Positions 1 to 4,276 of a stretch of 6,722 nt of DNA are shown one piece after another. A program made the position numbers and the translations under genes. Source of the stretch: Verrucomicrobiaceae bacterium (GTDB lineage Bacteria > Verrucomicrobiota > Verrucomicrobiia > Verrucomicrobiales > Akkermansiaceae); assembly GCA_027483005.1 (NCBI GenBank), contig JAIXVN010000523.1, positions 1 through 6,722 of the forward strand. The letters run 5' to 3'. How positions within the stretch are numbered: position 1 is the stretch's first letter; each line of letters opens with the position of its first letter. The notes below the pieces were generated by a model. The model was not told the origin of the DNA and did not search any database. It saw only the letters and a program-made list of their open reading frames with translations.

Positions 1-1
1 C

Positions 2-2020
2 AACGGCGGCACGCTCATCATGCCGAGTGGCGCATGGCAATTGAATGGCATCGCCAATTCTCCGATCACGGTCAACGCGGGGGCCACTCTTCAGCTTCCC
101 GCCGATCCAAGTGCATACACCGCTGGTCTGACGCTCAATGGCGGAACGATCAGCTCAAGCGGGGTCAATGACTCGGGCTGGCCCAACATTTCATTGGTCC
201 CGAATTCCACATTGACCGCCGGAGGCGCGGAGGTTTCGACCATCTCAACGTGGATAGGGTTTTCGGGGAACGGCACCTTCTCGGTCGGCTCCGGCAGCAC
301 ATTGAATGTAACCGGACGGCTCACTGGCAATTGGATTGAGGCTCGGACGGGTTTGTTCAAGACCGGTGACGGCACGCTCACGCTCTCCAATACGGCCAGT
401 GATTACGACTGCGATACCACCATCAGTGCGGGCACGCTTGCGTTTGGCGGCGCCGGACGACTGAACGGTGGCAACTACAGTTACAACATCACCAACAATG
501 CGGCGATGGTCTATGGCAGTTCGGCAGCGCAAACGCTGTCTGGTGCCATCAGCGGCTCTGGCACCCTTACCCAGAACTCTGGAACGCTGACCCTCTCCGG
601 CAACAACACCTATTCTGGCGCGACGACCGTCAACGGCGGTTACCTCGCATTTGGCAGCGTCGCAGCGGTCGGCAGCACGAGCGGAATCACTGTCAACGGC
701 GCATTCGGATCCGGAGGCCACCTTCGTTTCGATTCCGGCACGAACGGCGGAACCATCAGTACGCCGATCAACGTGATTGGTGGTGCCTACGATTGGCACA
801 TGTCCGTAGCCGTTCCAAACAACCTCACGTTCACCGGCCCCATCAACCTTTCGGGGGACGTTCTGATCGTATCGGAAGGCGGCAATTCAACCCTGAACTT
901 CGACGATGCCTTGCACGGGACAGGGGGGCTCACGTTCGCGGCGTTATCGGGTGCCAAGAACTTCATGGTCCTTTCCGCCGCGTGCGATTTCTCCGGCAAT
1001 CTCGCGATTGTCAATTGGAATGGCTCCCCGCAGGTGACGCTCAGCGGTGGAGACAACCGACTGCCCACCACGGCATTGGTTTCTGTCAACGGCTCCTCTG
1101 GAATGCCTGGGGCTCTGGATTTGAATGGCAACAACCAGACCATCGCGGGCCTCACGGACTCAATTGGCTTTGGGGGATTGGATGCGGGTGCCCGCAGCGT
1201 CGTCAATACCAGCGGCGCCGTGGTGACCCTGACCCTGAACACCGCCGCCAACCAGTCGTCTGGCGCATCCATTGGTGGAAGGGATATCAACGGCACAACC
1301 GGTGATGATCTCGCGTTGGTGAAAAGCGGCGCCGCCACTCAGACGCTCTCCGGTGCTAACAGCTACAGCGGGGACACGACTGTCGCAGGTGGTACGCTCT
1401 CGCTCGGACAGGTGAATTCCAACAATGAATCGTCCACGGTCTCCATTGCTGCGAGCGCAGGTGCAAAACTCGATCTTGCGTTCACCGGCACCGATACAGT
1501 GGACTCTTTGTACATCAACGGTGTTCGTCAGTCCGCGGGGGACTACACCAGCGCGCATGCTTCCGGTGCGTTCACCGGCGGCGGGACGCTTCGCGTTACC
1601 TCGGGACCCGCTGGATACGCTACGTGGAAGGCCGAAAACGCGCCGACCGGTACTCCCAGTGACGATTATGATGACGATGGAGTAAGCAACGGAGTGGAAT
1701 TCGTAATCGGTGGCACCAAGGAAACCAACGATCTCTCAAAACTGCCTGCCATCTCCATCAATGGCGGCAACCTGGTCTTCACCTTTCAGCGTGACAATGC
1801 CTCCGTCGACGGCACGACCGCGGTGGTCATCCAGGTCGGCACCGATCTGAGCAGCTGGCCGGACACCTATACCGTTCCCGGCACCGCGCAGGTCAACAAT
1901 CCAGGGGTCACCATCCAAAAGGATACTCCAAGCGTCGGCACTGATACCGTCACCCTCACCGTTCAAAAGGGTTCGGCCCCGACGAAATTTGCCCGCCTTG
2001 TGGTGACTCCTGCACCCTGA
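2..2020 (+). CDS. Autotransporter-associated beta-strand repeat protein, 5'-truncated
   Basis: This is the C-terminal 672 residues of a large exported repeat protein. The frame is open from the first bases of the window, so the ATG at 20 is internal and the true start lies upstream. The protein is rich in Gly, Ser, Thr and Asn. It has at least three 34-residue autotransporter-associated beta-strand repeats (PF12951/TIGR02601 style, G-G/S-G-T-L-T-L ... Y-S/T-G-x-T-T-V-x-x-G-x-L) at 350-451, 554-655 and 1307-1408. From about 1616 the style changes to a domain common in verrucomicrobial secreted proteins: a Y-A-T-W motif, an Asp-rich calcium-binding-like loop at 1661-1690, then a beta-rich end closing in A-R-L-V-V-T-P. 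There is no autotransporter beta-barrel and no PEP-CTERM tail. It is paralogous to the next gene. A structural or adhesive extracellular role is inferred; the ligand is unknown. Confidence 0.9.
   Translation, partial: NGGTLIMPSGAWQLNGIANSPITVNAGATLQLPADPSAYTAGLTLNGGTISSSGVNDSGWPNISLVPNSTLTAGGAEVSTISTWIGFSGNGTFSVGSGSTLNVTGRLTGNWIEARTGLFKTGDGTLTLSNTASDYDCDTTISAGTLAFGGAGRLNGGNYSYNITNNAAMVYGSSAAQTLSGAISGSGTLTQNSGTLTLSGNNTYSGATTVNGGYLAFGSVAAVGSTSGITVNGAFGSGGHLRFDSGTNGGTISTPINVIGGAYDWHMSVAVPNNLTFTGPINLSGDVLIVSEGGNSTLNFDDALHGTGGLTFAALSGAKNFMVLSAACDFSGNLAIVNWNGSPQVTLSGGDNRLPTTALVSVNGSSGMPGALDLNGNNQTIAGLTDSIGFGGLDAGARSVVNTSGAVVTLTLNTAANQSSGASIGGRDINGTTGDDLALVKSGAATQTLSGANSYSGDTTVAGGTLSLGQVNSNNESSTVSIAASAGAKLDLAFTGTDTVDSLYINGVRQSAGDYTSAHASGAFTGGGTLRVTSGPAGYATWKAENAPTGTPSDDYDDDGVSNGVEFVIGGTKETNDLSKLPAISINGGNLVFTFQRDNASVDGTTAVVIQVGTDLSSWPDTYTVPGTAQVNNPGVTIQKDTPSVGTDTVTLTVQKGSAPTKFARLVVTPAP
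350..451 (+). repeat. Beta-strand repeat unit 1 in the first protein (34 codons)
   Basis: The coded peptide starts G-L-F-K-T-G-D-G-T-L-T-L and ends S-A-G-T-L-A-F-G-G. This matches the autotransporter-associated beta-strand pattern. The usual Y-S-G-x-T-T-V core is diverged here to Y-D-C-D-T-T-I, which brings in an unusual Cys. Confidence 0.75.
554..655 (+). repeat. Beta-strand repeat unit 2 in the first protein (34 codons)
   Basis: This is the most canonical unit of the window: G-S-G-T-L-T-Q-N-S-G-T-L-T-L-S-G, then N-T-Y-S-G-A-T-T-V-N-G-G, ending L-A-F-G. It is the same length as units 1 and 3 of this protein. Confidence 0.85.
1307..1408 (+). repeat. Beta-strand repeat unit 3 in the first protein (34 codons)
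   Basis: The unit reads D-L-A-L-V-K-S-G ... Q-T-L-S-G-A-N-S-Y-S-G-D-T-T-V-A-G-G-T-L-S-L-G. It is separated from unit 2 by about 650 bases of more diverged beta-rich sequence. Confidence 0.85.
1661..1690 (+). other. Asp-rich calcium-binding-like loop (thrombospondin type 3 style)
   Basis: Ten codons give D-D-Y-D-D-D-G-V-S-N, followed by G-V-E-F. This is the D-x-D-x-D-G-x-x-N pattern of thrombospondin type 3 and EF-hand-like calcium loops. In verrucomicrobial secreted proteins it often marks the switch from repeats to a conserved C-terminal domain. Calcium binding is inferred. Confidence 0.6.
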
Positions 2021-2031
2021 TGTCTTGCAAC

Positions 2032-2035
2032 AGGA
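2032..2035 (+). promoter_or_regulatory. Possible Shine-Dalgarno for a GTG start at 2042
   Basis: AGGA lies six bases before a GTG at 2042 that is in frame with the second repeat protein. It supports the longer start, but that start would put the palindrome inside the coding region and add 38 hydrophilic residues before the signal peptide. It may be coincidence. Confidence 0.3.
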
Positions 2036-2055
2036 TCCCCAGTGACCGGCCAACC

Positions 2056-2083
2056 GTCGTGTGACGCAAATGCGTCACATGAC
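2056..2083. promoter_or_regulatory. Long palindrome, copy 1 (operator or hairpin)
   Basis: The core half-sites TGTGACGCA and TGCGTCACA are perfect inverted repeats around two bases (AA). The pairing extends to 13 bases per arm with one mismatch (G at 2059 against T at 2080, a wobble in RNA). It lies between two paralogous genes and is nearly identical to the element at 4105-4134. It could be an operator for a dimeric regulator, an intergenic repeat, or a hairpin ending the upstream transcript. No T-run follows, which argues against a classic intrinsic terminator. Confidence 0.75.
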
Positions 2084-2086
2084 AAG

Positions 2087-2109
2087 ACTCCGGAGTTTGA
2101 GATTCTCAA
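2087..2109. repeat. Two small palindromes directly after copy 1
   Basis: ACTCCGGAGT (2087-2096) is a perfect 10-base palindrome. It is followed at once by TTGAGA-T-TCTCAA (2097-2109), two 6-base arms around one base. With copy 1, the stretch 2056-2109 is almost continuous dyad symmetry. Their role is unknown and short palindromes can arise by chance. Confidence 0.45.
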
Positions 2110-2155
2110 GCTTCCATCCGAGCCCCACTCAAAGCGCCCTTCGAAAGCCCGAATC

Positions 2156-3895
2156 TTGAAATCCAAAATCAACCCATTCCGTTCCGCCGCTCTAAACGGC
2201 GCAGTCGTAGTCTTTGCCTGCTTCGCCCTGATCAACAACGGCGCGCAGGCGGCTGACCAACTCTGGATCGGCAGTGCCAGTGACCACAACGTGACCACCC
2301 CAGGCAACTGGGGTAGCTGGGTGAGCGAGGGCGATACCTGTTCCAGTTGGTCCCCGTTCGTCTTCGGTAGCGGCGTGGTGGATGGAACCGTGAACCTCAA
2401 CCGGTGGGTTGCAATCAGTAGCATCACCCTGACCAGCGGCCTCACGCATGACATCACGATCGACAACGGCCCGATCGTCATGGGGGGCAGTCTGGTTGAC
2501 ATGTCCTCCGCCGGGGCCAATCTCACCCTCAATGCGCAGGTTCAGCAGGGGTGGGGCGACATGACTTTCAATGTCGGCGCAGGTCGGACGCTGACGGCCA
2601 ATGGCGGAGTCGCTGAATCAGGCTGGTTTGGACTTCACACCGGCCTTACCAAAAATGGTGCAGGCACCCTGGTGATTGAGGGAGCTTCAACCTACACTCT
2701 GGATACCTTCATCAACGCGGGCACGCTGGAGCTTGCCGGAGCCGGAACACTGGGTGGCGGCTCCTACGCTGGCGCCATCACCAACTATGGAGCGTTTGTT
2801 CACAGCAGTTCGGCGGATCAAACGTTGGCTGTTATCGCTGGCCCTGGGTCGATTACCAAGAGCGGTAGCGGCACGCTCACCCTCACCTCTTACGGCGTTG
2901 GTAACACTGGCTCCATTACGGTCAATAGCGGTACGCTACAAGCGCCGGACGGTCCGTGGCAGCAAGAAAGTAATCATATTGTGGTCAACGGTGGCACTTT
3001 TTCGACGTCCGATGGCAACAGCCGGGCACTGAGCTGGACGCTCAATGGCGGCACGGTGAGCTCTCGCGGGGACGCCAGCCCTGGCTTCTGGGGCAACATC
3101 ATGCTTTATGACAATCAAGCAGTAACCGTCGGCGGCTCCGCAGATTCGACCATCGCATCCCATGTGATGTTGGGCATGGGCAGTGGCTTCGCTGTGGGGT
3201 CTGGCAGCACGCTGAACATGACCGGTGCCCTCTCGAACTCTGTTTGGGCTGGCGGCGGGAATGGGGACCTCATCAAGTCCGGCAGCGGCTCCATGACAAT
3301 CTCAGCCACCAGCAACTACACCGGCACAACATCGGTGAATCAAGGCAAGTTGGTCGTCAACGGCAGCATCTCAACCAGCGCCCTTACAACCGTATTCTCC
3401 GGCGCCTACCTCGGTGGCAGTGGCATGGTCGGCGCGCTGACTGTCAATTCCGGTGCCTTTGTGACTCCTGGCAACAGCCCTGGCATTCTAACGGTGAATG
3501 GAAACTACACTCAGGCAGGTCAGTACACTGCGGAGGTCACTGGAACCACCGCTGGCTCGCAATATGACCAAATCGGCGTGAATGGTACCGTGGACATCAC
3601 CGGCGGAGGTCTCGTTGCCTTGTTCTCCTCCGGGTCCTATGCCTTGGGCGACAAGCTCTTCATTTTGCTCAATGATGGTACCGACGCCATCACCGGCACC
3701 TACACAGGCTACGCACAAGGTGACGTGGTCGCTTCCTACGGCGGCTTCGACTGGCAAATCAGCTATGCCGCTGACTCAACAGGAAACACCTTCAGCGGTG
3801 GCAATGACATCGCGCTCATGGCCGTCCCCGAGGCCAACGTCGCGGCCTTGATCGGTGGATTGGGTTTAATCAGCATGCTGCGCCGCCGTCGCTGA
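2156..3895 (+). CDS. Secreted beta-strand repeat protein with PEP-CTERM-like anchor
   Basis: This protein is about 579 residues. A TTG start at 2156 gives a compact signal peptide: M-K-S-K, then a hydrophobic core and likely cleavage after A-Q-A at residue 32. A GTG at 2042 (617 residues) is the alternative, with a better Shine-Dalgarno but translating the palindrome. The mature N-terminus has the W-x-G ... N-W pattern common in this family. Three beta-strand repeats follow at residues 163-196, 231-266 and 370-403. Residues 407-550 form the usual closing region, with G-G-S-G, T-P-G-N-S-P-G-I-L-T-V and Y-D-Q-I-x-V-x-G motifs. The tail is V-P-E (557-559), a hydrophobic helix, then four Arg. This is a PEP-CTERM-like signal, recognised by an exosortase in known systems and removed after export. 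A surface or matrix structural role is inferred. Confidence 0.9.
   Translation: MKSKINPFRSAALNGAVVVFACFALINNGAQAADQLWIGSASDHNVTTPGNWGSWVSEGDTCSSWSPFVFGSGVVDGTVNLNRWVAISSITLTSGLTHDITIDNGPIVMGGSLVDMSSAGANLTLNAQVQQGWGDMTFNVGAGRTLTANGGVAESGWFGLHTGLTKNGAGTLVIEGASTYTLDTFINAGTLELAGAGTLGGGSYAGAITNYGAFVHSSSADQTLAVIAGPGSITKSGSGTLTLTSYGVGNTGSITVNSGTLQAPDGPWQQESNHIVVNGGTFSTSDGNSRALSWTLNGGTVSSRGDASPGFWGNIMLYDNQAVTVGGSADSTIASHVMLGMGSGFAVGSGSTLNMTGALSNSVWAGGGNGDLIKSGSGSMTISATSNYTGTTSVNQGKLVVNGSISTSALTTVFSGAYLGGSGMVGALTVNSGAFVTPGNSPGILTVNGNYTQAGQYTAEVTGTTAGSQYDQIGVNGTVDITGGGLVALFSSGSYALGDKLFILLNDGTDAITGTYTGYAQGDVVASYGGFDWQISYAADSTGNTFSGGNDIALMAVPEANVAALIGGLGLISMLRRRR
2642..2743 (+). repeat. Beta-strand repeat unit 1 in the second protein (34 codons)
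   Basis: The unit starts G-L-T-K-N-G-A-G-T-L-V-I-E-G and ends N-A-G-T-L-E-L-A-G-A. It aligns directly with unit 1 of the first protein, including the G-G-G-S/N-Y region after it. Confidence 0.8.
2846..2953 (+). repeat. Beta-strand repeat unit 2 in the second protein (36 codons)
   Basis: The unit runs G-S-I-T-K-S-G-S-G-T-L-T-L-T and later I-T-V-N-S-G-T-L-Q-A-P-D-G. Its end aligns with the first visible residues of the first protein (N-G-G-T-L-I-M-P-S-G-A-W). Confidence 0.75.
3263..3364 (+). repeat. Beta-strand repeat unit 3 in the second protein (34 codons)
   Basis: The unit reads G-D-L-I-K-S-G-S-G-S-M-T-I-S ... N-Y-T-G-T-T-S-V-N-Q-G-K-L-V-V-N-G. It is a canonical autotransporter-associated beta-strand repeat and the last before the closing region. 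Confidence 0.85.
3824..3892 (+). other. PEP-CTERM-like sorting tail
   Basis: The last 23 codons give V-P-E-A, a hydrophobic stretch (A-A-L-I-G-G-L-G-L-I-S-M-L) and R-R-R-R before the stop. The order motif, transmembrane helix, basic end is that of exosortase substrates. The usual third residue Pro of P-E-P is Ala here. No exosortase gene is in the window. Confidence 0.8.
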
Positions 3896-4104
3896 CGTGG
3901 TTGGCAGCGGCCAGCACAGAGCTTTGGCGCGACGGGTCCTCAAGTAGGATGCTCGCGGCGGGATAAACTCACCGGAATCGCAGGCGAGGAGCCGGAATTC
4001 ATCTCTCCCTTCCAGTCGGAATCACAGTGACCCGGCGGGGGAATTCGGGTCAGTGAGCTGACGGAAACGAGCGGTCGCTTCGTCCCAACTGATTGAGGAA
4101 CCTC
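3896..4104. other. Intergenic stretch with no recognisable gene
   Basis: After the second repeat protein I find no convincing ORF, RNA gene or clear intrinsic terminator here. The only local structure is a weak inverted repeat at 4028-4052. Both strands were considered. A minus-strand open frame crosses the region but runs on into the next gene and has no family resemblance. Confidence 0.55.
4028..4052. other. Weak inverted repeat, possible hairpin
   Basis: TGACCCG (4028-4034) and CGGGTCA (4046-4052) are perfect 7-base arms around an 11-base loop. It could form a GC-rich hairpin in the transcript of the upstream gene, but no T-run follows. The role is undetermined. Confidence 0.35.
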
Positions 4105-4134
4105 TGTCATGTGACGCATCTGCGTCACATGACA
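4105..4134. promoter_or_regulatory. Long perfect palindrome, copy 2 (operator or hairpin)
   Basis: The arms 4105-4118 and 4121-4134 are perfect 14-base inverted repeats around TC. The half-sites TGTGACGCA/TGCGTCACA are identical to copy 1, and the next bases (CATGACAAG) are also shared. Over 31 bases (2056-2086 against 4106-4136) I count three differences. It lies 143 bases before the likely glycosidase start at 4277, and its right arm overlaps a possible -35 box. That fits an operator. A dispersed repeat or a terminator of the upstream gene is also possible. Confidence 0.8.
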
Positions 4135-4158
4135 AGGGTTCCGAAGCGTGGGTATCCT
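4129..4158 (+). promoter_or_regulatory. Candidate promoter for the glycosidase gene
   Basis: ATGACA (4129-4134, one mismatch to TTGACA) and TATCCT (4153-4158, two mismatches to TATAAT) are 18 bases apart. The -35 box lies inside the right arm of the palindrome, so a protein bound there would compete with RNA polymerase. ATGACA is also present at copy 1, but without a comparable -10 box. This rests on consensus matching by eye only. Confidence 0.35.
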
Positions 4159-4169
4159 CATCAGGATAC
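4152..4169. other. Small hairpin with an extra GGATAC copy
   Basis: GTATCCT (4152-4158) and AGGATAC (4163-4169) are perfect 7-base arms around CATC. A further direct GGATAC follows at 4171-4176. If the promoter at 4129-4158 is real, the hairpin spans its -10 box and likely start point. It could be an operator or 5' leader structure. Confidence 0.45.
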
Positions 4170-4202
4170 GGGATACTCGGCGTATTGGCGCGAGGCAATC
4201 CA

Positions 4203-4208
4203 GGGGGG
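4203..4208 (+). promoter_or_regulatory. Possible ribosome binding site for an ATG at 4214
   Basis: An A followed by six G lies five bases before an in-frame ATG at 4214. This would make a glycosidase precursor 21 residues longer than the start at 4277. No clear Shine-Dalgarno precedes 4262 or 4277, so this is the best-supported alternative start by that criterion. Confidence 0.35.
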
Positions 4209-4276
4209 CGCTGATGAATGAGTTCTTCAGGCCAATCTCGTTTCCAAGCAAAAGCAACCTCATGAACAGCATCGAA

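Noticed and set aside
793..1305. A 170-codon open frame on the + strand in another frame inside the first protein
   Set aside because: Rich in Arg, Trp and Gln from shifted Gly/Thr/Asn codons of the repeats; it is a frame shadow.
2056..2086. Intrinsic terminator of the first gene
   Set aside because: The stem is strong but is followed by AAGACTCC with no T-run, so it is not called a terminator although it may still affect transcript ends.
4093..4121. A promoter starting with TTGAGG at 4093
   Set aside because: The bases 17 downstream (GCATCT) do not resemble a -10 box and lie within the palindrome.
2060..4129. Reading the palindromes as CRP/FNR-type sites because of TGTGA...TCACA
   Set aside because: CRP-type sites have six bases between the half-sites; here there are ten, and the inner bases are part of the symmetry.
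2056..4134. Reading the two palindromes as ends of a mobile element around the second repeat-protein gene
   Set aside because: They flank a repeat protein with no transposase, the internal sequence is a paralog of the neighbouring gene, and no target-site duplication was seen.
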